Assembly: GCA_902622805.1 (NCBI GenBank)
Contig: CACNRG010000004.1
Span: 18,720-82,719 of the forward strand
DNA from: an uncultured Pelagibacteraceae bacterium
GTDB lineage: Bacteria; Pseudomonadota; Alphaproteobacteria; Pelagibacterales; Pelagibacteraceae
Reading direction: 5' to 3'
Length of the DNA: 64,000 nucleotides
Under the pieces are notes generated by a model, which worked only from the letters and a program-made list of their open reading frames with translations, did not search any database and was not told the DNA's origin. Made by a program: the position numbers and the translations under genes. Below, piece by piece: positions 32,411 through 42,726 of the stretch. Numbering within the stretch: the stretch's first letter is position 1; each line of letters begins with the position of its first letter.

Positions 32411-32866
32411 ATGGCTGGAAGTTTAAATAAAGTTCTTTTAATTGGTCGATTAGGCGCAGACCCCGAAGTTAAACAAATGGTTAATGGCAAGAGTGTCGCT
32501 AGAATAAGTCTTGCTACAAGCCAATCTTGGAAAGATAAGAATACAGGTGAAAAAAAAGAGAAAACTGAATGGCACCGTGTGGTTGTATTTAATGAGGGCT
32601 TAGTAAGTGTTGTTCAACAATATTTAAAAAAAGGTGCGCAAATTTACGTTGAAGGTCAACTCACTACTAGAAAGTGGAAAGATGAGCAATCTGGTCAAGA
32701 TAAATTTTCAACTGAAATAGTAATTCAAGGTTATAATTCTTCACTAACAATGTTAGGAGGAGGAAATTCAGGAGGAGGAATTCAAAATGACAACAATCAG
32801 TCATCAACTTCTCTTGAAGATACTTCTCAAGTGTCAAATGACATGGATGATGAGATTCCATTTTAA
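32411..32866 (+). CDS. ssb: Single-stranded DNA-binding protein
   Basis: [27 protein letters not shown], acidic C-terminal tip MDDEIPF. Confidence 0.97.
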   Translation: MAGSLNKVLLIGRLGADPEVKQMVNGKSVARISLATSQSWKDKNTGEKKEKTEWHRVVVFNEGLVSVVQQYLKKGAQIYVEGQLTTRKWKDEQSGQDKFSTEIVIQGYNSSLTMLGGGNSGGGIQNDNNQSSTSLEDTSQVSNDMDDEIPF

Positions 32867-32871
32867 TTTTC

Positions 32872-35451
32872 ATGGAAAAAACTGAAGTCTCAAAAGATAA
32901 AAAAATAAAACTCATTTCAATGCATGATGAGATGAGCTCATCATATCTTTCATATGCAATGAGCGTTATAGTAAGTAGGGCTCTTCCTGACGTTAGGGAT
33001 GGTCTCAAACCTGTTCATAGAAGAATACTTTATGCAATGTACAAAGGAGGTTATGATTGGTCTAAACAATTTAGAAAATCTGCAAGAATAGTTGGTGATG
33101 TTATAGGTAAGTATCATCCACATGGTGATCAATCTGTCTATGATGCTTTGGTTAGAATGGTTCAAGATTTCTCTATGAGCTTACCTCTTGTTGACGGTCA
33201 GGGCAATTTTGGTTCTATTGATGGTGATCCAGCTGCAGCCATGAGATATACAGAAACACGTTTATCTAAAGTATCTCAATATCTAATAGATGATATTGAA
33301 AAAAATACCGTAGATTTTAAAAATAATTATGACGAAACAGAAAAGGAACCAACTGTTTTACCTTCTCAATATCCAAACCTACTTGTAAATGGAGCAGGTG
33401 GAATTGCTGTTGGAATGGCCACTAGTATACCACCACATAATTTAGGTGAAATAATAAATGGAACTTTAGCCCTTATTGAAAATAAAGATATCAAAATTAA
33501 AGAATTAATGAAACATATACCTGGTCCAGATTTTCCAACAGGTGGAGTTATAATTGGAAAAGATATTATAAAACAAGGTTATAACAAGGGTAGAGGGTCA
33601 TTCAAAATAAGAGGTGAAATTACAATAGAAACTCAAAAAAATGGAAGAGAAAGACTAATTATTAACTCAATTCCCTATCAAGTTAATAAGTCAGTTTTAA
33701 ATGAAAGAATTGCTCAATTAGTTAGAGAAAAAAAAATAGAAGGTATTAAAGATATTCGTGATGAGTCTAATAGAGAAGGTATAAGAGTTTCTATTGACTT
33801 AAGAAATGGTGTTGAGCCTGAAACAATTAAAAGACAGCTTTATAAAAATACTCAAATTGAAAGTTCATTTGGTTTTAATACTTTAGCAATTGTTGAAGGA
33901 AAACCAAAGACGTGTAATCTTAAAGAATTTTTAGAAAACTTTTTAAATTTTAGAGAAGATGTTGTAATTAAAAAAACTAAATTTGATTTAAAAAAAGCTG
34001 AGGAAAGAGCACATATATTAATTGGTTTATCAGTTTCAGTTGAAAATTTAGATAAAGTTATTAAAATTATTAGAAATTCGAAAAATCCAGATGATGCTAA
34101 AAAATCAATTTTAAGCACTAAATGGAAAATTAGCAAATCACAAAAAATGATTTCTCTTATTGAGGGAAAAAAATCGAAAAATATTTACAGTTTAACTGAA
34201 CCACAAGTAGTAGCTATACTTGAATTAAGATTACAAAAATTAACTGCTCTTGGAATAAATGAAATCGAGCTAGAAATAAAAAAATTATCTGATTTAATTA
34301 CAAAATTTAAAAAGATTATTTCCTCTAAAAAAGAATTATTAAAAGTAATTAGTGAAGAATTAAGAAATATAAAAGAAAAATTTTCTATTCCGAGAAGAAC
34401 TAAAATCATTGATGCAGTATTAAATTATGATATTGAAGAGACTATTCAAAAACAATCAGTTTTAATCACTGTAACGCTCCAAGGATACATAAAGCGCGGT
34501 TCTTTAAATAGTGTTAAAACTCAAAAAAGAGGTGGAAAAGGTAAAACTGGTATAACTACAAGAAACGAGGATTCAGTTGTACAAACTTTATCTGTAGATA
34601 CTCACACATCAGTTTTATTTTTTTCAACGGAAGGTCTTGTATATAGAATTAAAGCTTGGAAAATACCCGAAGGTTCTGCATCATCTAAAGGCAAATCGTT
34701 GTTTAATCTTTTACCATTAAAAAATCATCAATCAATAAGCTCAATTATGCCTTTTCCAGATAGTGATGAAAATTTAGATAATTATCAAATAATTTTTGCT
34801 ACAGCTAAAGGCAAAGTGAGAAAAAATAGTTTAGAAGATTTTTCGTCAATAAATACATCTGGTAAAATTGCTATGAAATTAGATAATAATGATAGAATTG
34901 TTGGTGTAAAAATTTGTAAAGAAAATCAAGATGTAATTTTAAGTACCAAGTTTGGTAAATGTATTAGATTTGAGTCAAAAAAATTAAGAATTTTCAAAGG
35001 TAGATCATCAAAAGGAATTAAAGGAATAGAACTTTCTCCACATGATGAAATTGTATCTTTATCAATAATAAATAATGACAAAATTAGTAAAAATGGCAAA
35101 AAATCTAAAGATGAAAAATCAGAACTTAAAGCAGGGGAAAAATTTATTCTTTCAATAACCGAAAACGGTTATGGTAAAAAAACATCACATTATGATTACC
35201 GAGTAACTAATAGAGGTGGAAAAGGAATTATCGGCATTGTAAATTCTCCAAGAAATGGAAATATATCTTCTTCATTCCCTGTATTTGAAGGAGATGAAAT
35301 TATGATATCAACTAATAAAGGTAGAGTAATAAGAGTAGCCGTAAAAGAAATCAGAACAGCAGGAAGGAACACTCAAGGGGTAAGAATTATAAAATTATCA
35401 GGTGATGAAAAAGTTGTTTCTGCAATAAAAATTGAGGATAATTTGATATAA
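32872..35451 (+). CDS. gyrA: DNA gyrase subunit A
   Basis: [57 protein letters not shown]. Confidence 0.98.
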   Translation: MEKTEVSKDKKIKLISMHDEMSSSYLSYAMSVIVSRALPDVRDGLKPVHRRILYAMYKGGYDWSKQFRKSARIVGDVIGKYHPHGDQSVYDALVRMVQDFSMSLPLVDGQGNFGSIDGDPAAAMRYTETRLSKVSQYLIDDIEKNTVDFKNNYDETEKEPTVLPSQYPNLLVNGAGGIAVGMATSIPPHNLGEIINGTLALIENKDIKIKELMKHIPGPDFPTGGVIIGKDIIKQGYNKGRGSFKIRGEITIETQKNGRERLIINSIPYQVNKSVLNERIAQLVREKKIEGIKDIRDESNREGIRVSIDLRNGVEPETIKRQLYKNTQIESSFGFNTLAIVEGKPKTCNLKEFLENFLNFREDVVIKKTKFDLKKAEERAHILIGLSVSVENLDKVIKIIRNSKNPDDAKKSILSTKWKISKSQKMISLIEGKKSKNIYSLTEPQVVAILELRLQKLTALGINEIELEIKKLSDLITKFKKIISSKKELLKVISEELRNIKEKFSIPRRTKIIDAVLNYDIEETIQKQSVLITVTLQGYIKRGSLNSVKTQKRGGKGKTGITTRNEDSVVQTLSVDTHTSVLFFSTEGLVYRIKAWKIPEGSASSKGKSLFNLLPLKNHQSISSIMPFPDSDENLDNYQIIFATAKGKVRKNSLEDFSSINTSGKIAMKLDNNDRIVGVKICKENQDVILSTKFGKCIRFESKKLRIFKGRSSKGIKGIELSPHDEIVSLSIINNDKISKNGKKSKDEKSELKAGEKFILSITENGYGKKTSHYDYRVTNRGGKGIIGIVNSPRNGNISSSFPVFEGDEIMISTNKGRVIRVAVKEIRTAGRNTQGVRIIKLSGDEKVVSAIKIEDNLI

Positions 35452-35942
35452 TGTCTAAAGTTGCAATATATCCTGGAACATTTGATCCAATTACATTTGG
35501 TCATATTGATGTGATTAAGAAGTCTTTAAGATTATTTGAAAAGATTATCGTAGCTGTTTCTGATGGTGAAAATAAGAAATATTTATTTGATGCTGATGAA
35601 AGAATAGAAATTGTAAAAAAAGCTTTATTTTCTGATTTAAAATTAAACAAAAATAAAATTATGGTAATATCCTTCTCATCTCTTACAACAGATTTATGTA
35701 AGAAATATAAATCAAACATTATACTTAGAGGGTTAAGAGCAGCATCAGACTTTGAGTATGAATTCCAGTTAGCTGGTATGAATAGAAAACTTAATAATAA
35801 TATAGAAACACTTTTTTTAATGTCTGATGTGGAAAATCAAATTATTTCCTCAAAATTTGTTAAAGAAATTATTAAATTAGGTGGAGATATTAAAAAATTC
35901 ACTACAAAAAGCACAATTAAATCTTTAAAAGAAAAAATATGA
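35451..35942 (+). CDS. coaD: Phosphopantetheine adenylyltransferase
   Basis: AIYPGTFDPITFGHIDVI, ILRGLRAASDFEYEFQLAGMN. Confidence 0.95.
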   Translation: MSKVAIYPGTFDPITFGHIDVIKKSLRLFEKIIVAVSDGENKKYLFDADERIEIVKKALFSDLKLNKNKIMVISFSSLTTDLCKKYKSNIILRGLRAASDFEYEFQLAGMNRKLNNNIETLFLMSDVENQIISSKFVKEIIKLGGDIKKFTTKSTIKSLKEKI

Positions 35943-36499
35943 TTAAATTTTTTTTAAATACAATAATATTTTTTTTAATAATAACCAACCAATCAATTGC
36001 AGAGGAGAACCTAATGATTTTAAAACTAAAAGATGGAAATGTTAAAATAGAACTGTTTCCAGATGTAGCACCAAAACATGTAAAAAGAATTAAAGAATTA
36101 GCAGATAGTGGTAAATATGATAATGTTGTGTTTCATAGAGTCATAGATGGTTTTATGGCTCAAACTGGTGATGTTAAATTTGGAAATTCAAGTTCCAAAG
36201 ATTTTGATTTAAGAAGAGCAGGAATGGGTGGGTCTGACTTACCCGATTTAACACAAGAATTTAACAATCTTCCCCATGATAGAGGAACTCTATCTATGGC
36301 TCGATCATCGGATCCTAATAGTGCAAATAGTCAATTTTTTATATGCTTTAAGCCTGCACCGTTTTTAGATAAACAATACACTGTTTTTGGAAAAGTAATT
36401 GAAGGTATGGAGTATGTAGATAAGATTAAAAAAGGTGATGAAAACAACAATGGTGCCGTATCAGATCCTGATAAAATCGTAAGTTTTAAATCTTTATAA
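35939..36499 (+). CDS. Peptidyl-prolyl cis-trans isomerase (cyclophilin type), with N-terminal signal-like segment
   Basis: VVFHRVIDGFMAQTGDV, RGTLSMARSSDPNSANSQFFICF; hydrophobic N-terminus. Confidence 0.92.
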   Translation: MIKFFLNTIIFFLIITNQSIAEENLMILKLKDGNVKIELFPDVAPKHVKRIKELADSGKYDNVVFHRVIDGFMAQTGDVKFGNSSSKDFDLRRAGMGGSDLPDLTQEFNNLPHDRGTLSMARSSDPNSANSQFFICFKPAPFLDKQYTVFGKVIEGMEYVDKIKKGDENNNGAVSDPDKIVSFKSL

Positions 36500-36506
36500 A
36501 TAGTTA

Positions 36507-37619
36507 ATGGCATTAAAAGATTTTGCCTTCAAAATATTAAAAGAAGACAATTTCGCAAGATGTGGATTAATTCAGACTCATAGAGGCAATATACATACGC
36601 CAACTTTTATGCCTGTTGGAACTCAAGCTACTATTAAAGCTTGCAGAATTGAGGATATAAAAAAAACTGGTTCTGAAATAATTCTATCTAATACTTATCA
36701 TTTAATGATAAGACCAGGTGTTGATCGCATTAGAAATGCTGGTGGGCTTCATAAGTTTATGAATTGTGATTTACCAATATTGACTGACTCCGGAGGATTT
36801 CAAGTAATGTCTTTATCAAAACTAAACAAAATTGACAGAGAAAAAGGTGCAATATTTAATTCTCATGTTGATGGCAAAAAATTCTATTTAAGTCCTGAAG
36901 AGAGTATAAGAATTCAATTAGGACTTAATTCAGATATTATTATGATTATGGATGAGTGCCCAAAAAATACCTCTAATTATGAGATGATAAGAAAATCTAT
37001 GGAATTATCTCTATATTGGGCACAAAGATCAAAAATAGCTTTCGGGAAAAATTCTCACAAAGCTTTGTTTGGAATTATTCAGGGAGGTTTATTTAAAGAT
37101 TTAAGATTAAAATCTTTAAATGAACTAATGAAATTAGAATTTGATGGATATGCACTAGGTGGACTGGCTGTTGGTGAAAGTCAAAATGAAATGTTTCAAG
37201 TTTTAGATGATATAAAATATAGTTTACCTTCAGATAAACCACATTATTTAATGGGCGTTGGAACACCTTCAGATATATTAGGAGCTGTCAAAAGAGGAAT
37301 TGATATGTTTGATTGTGTATTGCCAACAAGGTCTGGAAGAACTGGTTTAGCTTTTACATGGGGAGGTAGAATAAATATTAAGAATAATAAGTATCAAAAT
37401 GATAATTCACCACTTGACCCAGAATGTGACAATTTAAACTTAAATAAATATTCTAAAAATTATTTGAACCATCTATTTAATACTAACGAGATATTAGCCT
37501 CAATGCTACTAACACTCCATAATATCAATTTTTATCAAGAATTAATGAGATCAATTCGTGAAAATATTCACAATGGTACGTTTGATGAATTTCATAATAA
37601 ATACATAGATAAGTTGTAA
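36507..37619 (+). CDS. tgt: Queuine tRNA-ribosyltransferase
   Basis: LTDSGGFQVMSL, GIIQGGLFKDLR, LMGVGTPSDILGAVKRGIDMFDCVLPTR. Confidence 0.96.
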   Translation: MALKDFAFKILKEDNFARCGLIQTHRGNIHTPTFMPVGTQATIKACRIEDIKKTGSEIILSNTYHLMIRPGVDRIRNAGGLHKFMNCDLPILTDSGGFQVMSLSKLNKIDREKGAIFNSHVDGKKFYLSPEESIRIQLGLNSDIIMIMDECPKNTSNYEMIRKSMELSLYWAQRSKIAFGKNSHKALFGIIQGGLFKDLRLKSLNELMKLEFDGYALGGLAVGESQNEMFQVLDDIKYSLPSDKPHYLMGVGTPSDILGAVKRGIDMFDCVLPTRSGRTGLAFTWGGRINIKNNKYQNDNSPLDPECDNLNLNKYSKNYLNHLFNTNEILASMLLTLHNINFYQELMRSIRENIHNGTFDEFHNKYIDKL

Positions 37620-37697
37620 TTTTTACGATTTTTAAAATTTCGGGTTTGAATTATTAAAATAATTCTATATATACAATTTTCATTCACTGGATGATGT

Positions 37698-37773
<76 letters not shown>

Positions 37774-37781
37774 CTAAAAAT

Positions 37782-38618
37782 TTAAATTTTAATTGGTGGG
37801 TAATCTAAGATTATCTCATTTGTCCACTCTGTTATTTTCTTTATTCTATTGTCTGCAGAAGGGTGTGTACTCATGAATTCTGGTGGAGCTTTTCCTTTAT
37901 TAAATTCTTTCATTCTTTCCCAGATTTTAACAGTTTCTCTAATGTCATATCCTGATAATGATGAAAAAATCATTCCTAAATAATCTGCTTCACTTTCCTG
38001 TTTTCGGTTAAATGGATTCATTATACCTAATTGAGATAACAAACCTACAGTATTCATACCAGTAGCTCTATTAACTTGAGATAATTTTCCACCACTAAAA
38101 ATATCAAGTAATTGAGTACTAGTATTTAGCAACACACCTCTGCTTGCTCTTTCAACAGAGTGTTTTGCAACAGCGTGAGCTATTTCATGACCCATAACAG
38201 CTGCTAAACCATTAGTATTTTTTGTTACATCAAGAATTCCAGTATAAACAGCAATTTTACCACCCGGCATACACCAAGCATTTCTAACTTTTTTATTATC
38301 AATTAATATGTACTCCCATTCAAAATTTATCGTTGGATCATTTAAATTTTCTTTATAAAAATATTCTCCAATAGCATTTTGCATTTTTTTTCCAATTTCT
38401 TTGATTTCGTTAAGTTTTTTTGTATCTGTACTTAGCTTTTCTTTTTCCTTAACTTTTTCATATATTTGGGCAGCTTGAGCATTTAACTTTGCTTCTGGTA
38501 TAATCTTTAATTGTCTTCTTTCAGTTATTGGTGCTGTAGAGCATGCGTTTAAAACAAAACCACAACAACCACATCCAACATATGATAAGAATTTTCTTCT
38601 ATCCATTTTCGATAACAT
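37782..38618 (-). CDS. M48 family metallopeptidase with Tat-like/lipoprotein signal
   Basis: VMGHEIAHAVAKHSVER (HExxH), ESEADYLG; N-terminus MDRRKFLSYVGCGCCGFVLNAC. Confidence 0.88.
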   Translation of the reverse strand: MLSKMDRRKFLSYVGCGCCGFVLNACSTAPITERRQLKIIPEAKLNAQAAQIYEKVKEKEKLSTDTKKLNEIKEIGKKMQNAIGEYFYKENLNDPTINFEWEYILIDNKKVRNAWCMPGGKIAVYTGILDVTKNTNGLAAVMGHEIAHAVAKHSVERASRGVLLNTSTQLLDIFSGGKLSQVNRATGMNTVGLLSQLGIMNPFNRKQESEADYLGMIFSSLSGYDIRETVKIWERMKEFNKGKAPPEFMSTHPSADNRIKKITEWTNEIILDYPPIKI

Positions 38619-38638
38619 TGATAATATACATATTAATC

Positions 38639-38716
38639 ATGAATCTTAATAATAAAATTTTAATTATTTTATTCATAATTGCTATAGTTTTTGTAATATA
38701 TTCAAGTTTTAATTAA
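38639..38716 (+). CDS. Candidate 25-aa single-TM small protein directly preceding the DUF502 gene
   Basis: Manual translation MNLNNKILIILFIIAIVFVIYSSFN*; TAA at 38714-38716 abuts the ATG at 38717. Confidence 0.35.
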   Translation: MNLNNKILIILFIIAIVFVIYSSFN

Positions 38717-39334
38717 ATGGCAAAAAAACCTAAAAAAAAATCATTAGCTTTAATTCTTAGAAATTATTTTATTACGGGTGTTGTTGTTTTAATACCTATT
38801 GGTTTTACCCTTTATCTAAGTAAAATTTTGATAGGGCTTTCATCAAAAGTGTTACCTGAAAATATAAATCCTAATAGCTATCTTCCATTTGCTATACCGG
38901 GTATTGAAATAATCATTTCCTTGATTTTCATCACTTTTGTTGGAGGGTTATCTTTATCTTTTTTAGGTAAAAAAATACTTAAACTTATTGATGATCTTTT
39001 TAAAAGAATTCCTTTGTTAAGAACAATTTATTCAGCTATTTCTCAAATGACTGAAACTTTTTCACAAAAAGATAACGATAAAAAAAGTGTTGTCCTTGTA
39101 GAATATCCAAGAAAAGGTGTTTGGGCTGTTGGGTTTGCAACAAGAGAAAATACAACTGAGATGGCTACAAAAACTAATCAAAAATTAATTAATGTTTTTG
39201 TACCAACAACTCCAAATCCAACAAGTGGATTTTTACTAATGTTTCCAATTGATGAGGTTATATATTTGAATATGACTTTTGAAGAAGCTTCTAAGTTTAT
39301 TGTTTCTGCTGGCACATCATCTGGTAAAACCTAA
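38717..39334 (+). CDS. DUF502 family membrane protein
   Basis: Two TM segments, GVVVLIPIGFTLYLSKIL, VPTTPNPTSGFLLMFP motif. Confidence 0.85.
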   Translation: MAKKPKKKSLALILRNYFITGVVVLIPIGFTLYLSKILIGLSSKVLPENINPNSYLPFAIPGIEIIISLIFITFVGGLSLSFLGKKILKLIDDLFKRIPLLRTIYSAISQMTETFSQKDNDKKSVVLVEYPRKGVWAVGFATRENTTEMATKTNQKLINVFVPTTPNPTSGFLLMFPIDEVIYLNMTFEEASKFIVSAGTSSGKT

Positions 39335-39338
39335 ATTA

Positions 39339-41387
39339 CTAAACAATATCATTTATCACATCAGCTTGATCGTAAAGTTTCATCAAAGTTTTATATCTAT
39401 TTAACTGAATATCATTTTTTTCCATATATTTTATTTCTTTCTCAGCAAGTTCAAATAGATCGCTATGATGAATTGGATCAGCTAACTTAAAAATTTTTAT
39501 ACCACTTTGTTTAAATCCCAGTATATCACCAAAGCCTCTTAACTTCATATCTTCTTCTGAAATTTTAAATCCGTCAGTTGAAGATTTTAATATATTTAGT
39601 CTTTTTTTTGCATTTTCAGTTAATGATGATTTAAACATTAAAATACATGTGGATTGTTTATCCCCTCTACCAACTCTTCCTCTAAGTTGGTGTAGTTGAG
39701 ATAATCCAAATTTATTAGCATTTTCAATTATAATTATGTTAGCATTAGGAAAATCAATCCCAACCTCAATTATTGTTGTAGAAACAAGAATTTTTGTTTT
39801 TTGATTTAAAAAATTTCTCAATATTTTATCTTTTTCGACAGTATCAGTTTTTCCATGGAGTAAATCAACTTTATCTGGAAATTTTTTTTTTAAAAAATTA
39901 TATTTTTGTACAGCTGAAGCATGATCAAGTTTTTTTGATTCCTCTATTAAAGGACATACCCAAAAAATTTGATTTTCATTTTTAATTTCTTTTTGAATAA
40001 ATTTTAAAACTTCATCAATTTTACTATCAGGTTTACTATAAGTTTTGACTTGTTTTCTTAATTTAGGTTTTTCTCTAATTATTGATAAATCCATATCACC
40101 ATAAATAGTCATTGTTAAAGTTCTAGGTATGGGTGTAGCTGACATTAGTAATATATCACAGTTATCTCCACCTTTATCTGATAATTTTTTTCTTTGATTA
40201 ACTCCAAATTTATGTTGTTCATCAATTATTATTAATCCAAGTTTATTGAATATAATTTTTTTTTGAAATATTGAGTGAGTAGAAAAAATTATATCAATCT
40301 TTTTTTCTTTCAGTTTTTTAGTAATATCTTTTTTTTTACTATATTCGGTTTTACTTGAAAGAATTTCTAAATTTATACTTTTATCAAATATTTTATTTGC
40401 AAGATTAAAATGCTGCCTTGCTAAAATTTCAGTAGGTGCCATTAACGCAACTTGAAAACCCGATTTTACTACATTAGCAGCAGCACAAAGTGCAACGATA
40501 GTTTTTCCACTTCCAACATCACCCTGCAATAATCTAAACATTTTTTGACCTGATTTTAGATCAAAATTTATCTCACTAAGTGATTTGTTTTGGTCATTAG
40601 TAAGATTAAATTCTAATTTAGAAAATATCCTCTTTTGGAAAGTTAAGTCAAATACCTTTTTTTGCTTTTTAATTTTTTTTATATTTTTTCTTATTTCTGA
40701 ATGAACAAGAAAAGTTGATAAAATTTCATCATACGCAAGTCGTTTATAAAAATTTGATTTGTACTTCCCAACATTTTCAGGCTTATGTAGCTCTATAATA
40801 GATTTATTCCATGAAATATTATTAAATTTTGTAACTATGTTATTGTTATGCCATTCTTCTAAAATAGGAAGATTTGTTAAAATTTGGTTTATAATTTTGT
40901 TATAGACTTTCTCTGAAATTCCTTCTGTTAAAGAATATTTATTATGTTTGTTTTTGATTAAAGAGGCATCTTCAGATACATATTTTGGATTTGTTATTTG
41001 ATATTTATTTCTAAATTGACCAATTTTACCACTTACTGTCACTTCTTTATTCAATGGTAGAATTTTCTTTATGTATCCCTCATAACTATTAAAAAAGATA
41101 CATTCCATTTCACCTGTATCATCTTTACAGTATACTTTATTTGGTAAATTTCTTATTCTTGGAAAATTGTATTTATAAGGTATCAATGTAATAGTTTGAA
41201 TTTCACCTATCTTAAGATTTTTGATTTTTGTAGATTCACTTCTATCAGTAAATGATTTAGGCAGTCTCCATAGCAGGTCAAAAATATTATTAATCTTTTT
41301 TTTCTTAAGTATATTGTAAGTCTTAGCACCGACGCCTTTGAGTTTTTTAAGATCAGATAGAAGATAATTATATGTATTATTGATCAT
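39339..41387 (-). CDS. recG: ATP-dependent DNA helicase RecG
   Basis: LLQGDVGSGKTIVA, IIDEQHKFGVNQR, LMSATPIPRT, QLRGRVGRG. Confidence 0.97.
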   Translation of the reverse strand: MINNTYNYLLSDLKKLKGVGAKTYNILKKKKINNIFDLLWRLPKSFTDRSESTKIKNLKIGEIQTITLIPYKYNFPRIRNLPNKVYCKDDTGEMECIFFNSYEGYIKKILPLNKEVTVSGKIGQFRNKYQITNPKYVSEDASLIKNKHNKYSLTEGISEKVYNKIINQILTNLPILEEWHNNNIVTKFNNISWNKSIIELHKPENVGKYKSNFYKRLAYDEILSTFLVHSEIRKNIKKIKKQKKVFDLTFQKRIFSKLEFNLTNDQNKSLSEINFDLKSGQKMFRLLQGDVGSGKTIVALCAAANVVKSGFQVALMAPTEILARQHFNLANKIFDKSINLEILSSKTEYSKKKDITKKLKEKKIDIIFSTHSIFQKKIIFNKLGLIIIDEQHKFGVNQRKKLSDKGGDNCDILLMSATPIPRTLTMTIYGDMDLSIIREKPKLRKQVKTYSKPDSKIDEVLKFIQKEIKNENQIFWVCPLIEESKKLDHASAVQKYNFLKKKFPDKVDLLHGKTDTVEKDKILRNFLNQKTKILVSTTIIEVGIDFPNANIIIIENANKFGLSQLHQLRGRVGRGDKQSTCILMFKSSLTENAKKRLNILKSSTDGFKISEEDMKLRGFGDILGFKQSGIKIFKLADPIHHSDLFELAEKEIKYMEKNDIQLNRYKTLMKLYDQADVINDIV

Positions 41388-41409
41388 ATAGTATTATTAT
41401 AAATCAATA

Positions 41410-41673
41410 ATGAATAACGATATAGAAAATTTAAAAAAAAGATTAATTTATAGATCTCAGTACAGAGGTACTAAAGAAATGGATAAGTTAATAGGAAGCT
41501 TTGTTAAATCTAATATTGATAAATTAGATTTAATTCAGTTAAAGGAATTAGAAAAATTATTATCTATTGATGATGACACTCTATATAGATTTTACAATAA
41601 TCAAATTAAAACTTTACAAAATATTAGTCAGGAGCTTATTATATTATATAAATCACATATATATAAAAAATGA
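41410..41673 (+). CDS. sdhE: Succinate dehydrogenase assembly factor (SdhE/DUF339)
   Basis: LKKRLIYRSQYRGTKEMDKLIGSFV (RGxxE motif), divergent from recG. Confidence 0.88.
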   Translation: MNNDIENLKKRLIYRSQYRGTKEMDKLIGSFVKSNIDKLDLIQLKELEKLLSIDDDTLYRFYNNQIKTLQNISQELIILYKSHIYKK

Positions 41674-41763
41674 TGGCGGAGAGACTGGGATTCGAACCCA
41701 GGAAAGAGTTGCCCCTTTGCCGGTTTTCAAGACCGGTGCTTTCAACCGCTCAGCCATCTCTCC
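41674..41763 (-). tRNA. tRNA-Ser (anticodon UGA)
   Basis: Reverse complement GGAGAGATGGCTGAGCGGTTGAAAGCACCGGTCTTGAAAACCGGC...TCTCTCCGCCA; long variable arm, CCA encoded. Confidence 0.95.
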
Positions 41764-41847
41764 GTGAGCTAGGTTTTATAATTATAATTATTTAATTCAA
41801 CTATAAAATAGTCTATTAAAACCATAATTGTCTTCAAGTGATCAAAT

Positions 41848-42726
41848 ATGAATCAAGAATTTAATAAAGGACTTTTTTTAACCTCGTTAGGGTCTTTTTG
41901 GTGGGGATTTATTGGAGTAATCTATTTCAAATATCTAGAGTTTATAGGTTTCATCGAAATAGTCATTCATCGATGTGTTTGGACTGCTATGACACTAATC
42001 ATAACAACATTTTTTTTCTCAAAGTGGAATATTTTTTTTTCTATAATTTCAAATAAAAAATATTTAATAGGATTATTTTTTTCTGGTTTTTTAATTTTTA
42101 TTAATTGGGCAGTATGGATTTATGCAGTTGCAACAGATCGTTTAATAGACGCAAGTTTTGGATATTTTATTATGCCAATACTTAGTGTATTCTTGGGATA
42201 CATTTTTTTTAAAGAGAAATTAAATTCTAAAAGAATATTTTCTATATCAATTGTTATTTTATCAATTATCTTATTATTATTATTTAGCTTAAAATCTTTA
42301 CCTTGGGTTGGTCTAATCGTCGGTTTTAGCTGGGGATTTTATAATTTGATAAGAAAAAAGATCAATGTTGATACTGATGTAGGCTTATTAATTGAAAGTT
42401 TATTTATACTTCCATTTGCTTTAATTTCATTTTATTTTGTATATGAAAGTGGTCTAAATGATTTTTCATCCAATAATATTGGTTTATCATTATTTATATT
42501 ATTAGCAGGGCCAATGACAGTAATTCCACTATTTTTATATGTACGTGGTGTCGAATTAAGTGGGTTAGGCCCAGCAGGTATGATTTTTTATATTACACCA
42601 ACTTTACAATTTTTATTAGGTTACTTTTATTATGGTGAGCCTTTTTCAGTTATAAAATTAGGTAGTTTTATTTTGATCTGGATTGCAGTAATAATATATT
42701 TAAAGGATTTGTATGAAACTAATTAA
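41848..42726 (+). CDS. rarD: RarD-type EamA family transporter
   Basis: Polytopic; FWWGFIGVIYFKYLEFIGFIEIVIHRCVWT, NWAVWIYAVATDRLIDASFGYFIMPI. Confidence 0.88.
   Translation: MNQEFNKGLFLTSLGSFWWGFIGVIYFKYLEFIGFIEIVIHRCVWTAMTLIITTFFFSKWNIFFSIISNKKYLIGLFFSGFLIFINWAVWIYAVATDRLIDASFGYFIMPILSVFLGYIFFKEKLNSKRIFSISIVILSIILLLLFSLKSLPWVGLIVGFSWGFYNLIRKKINVDTDVGLLIESLFILPFALISFYFVYESGLNDFSSNNIGLSLFILLAGPMTVIPLFLYVRGVELSGLGPAGMIFYITPTLQFLLGYFYYGEPFSVIKLGSFILIWIAVIIYLKDLYETN

Noticed and set aside
32667-34409. Minus-strand ORFs opposite ssb/gyrA (32667-33008, 32950-33165, 33852-34136, 34185-34409)
   Set aside because: Antisense to conserved genes with no domain or start-signal support
41567-41767. 66-aa plus-strand ORF ending in GGETGIRTQERVAPLPVFKTGAFNRSAISP
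   Set aside because: It is translated from the antisense of tRNA-Ser, a well-known spurious ORF type; sdhE and the tRNA explain the region
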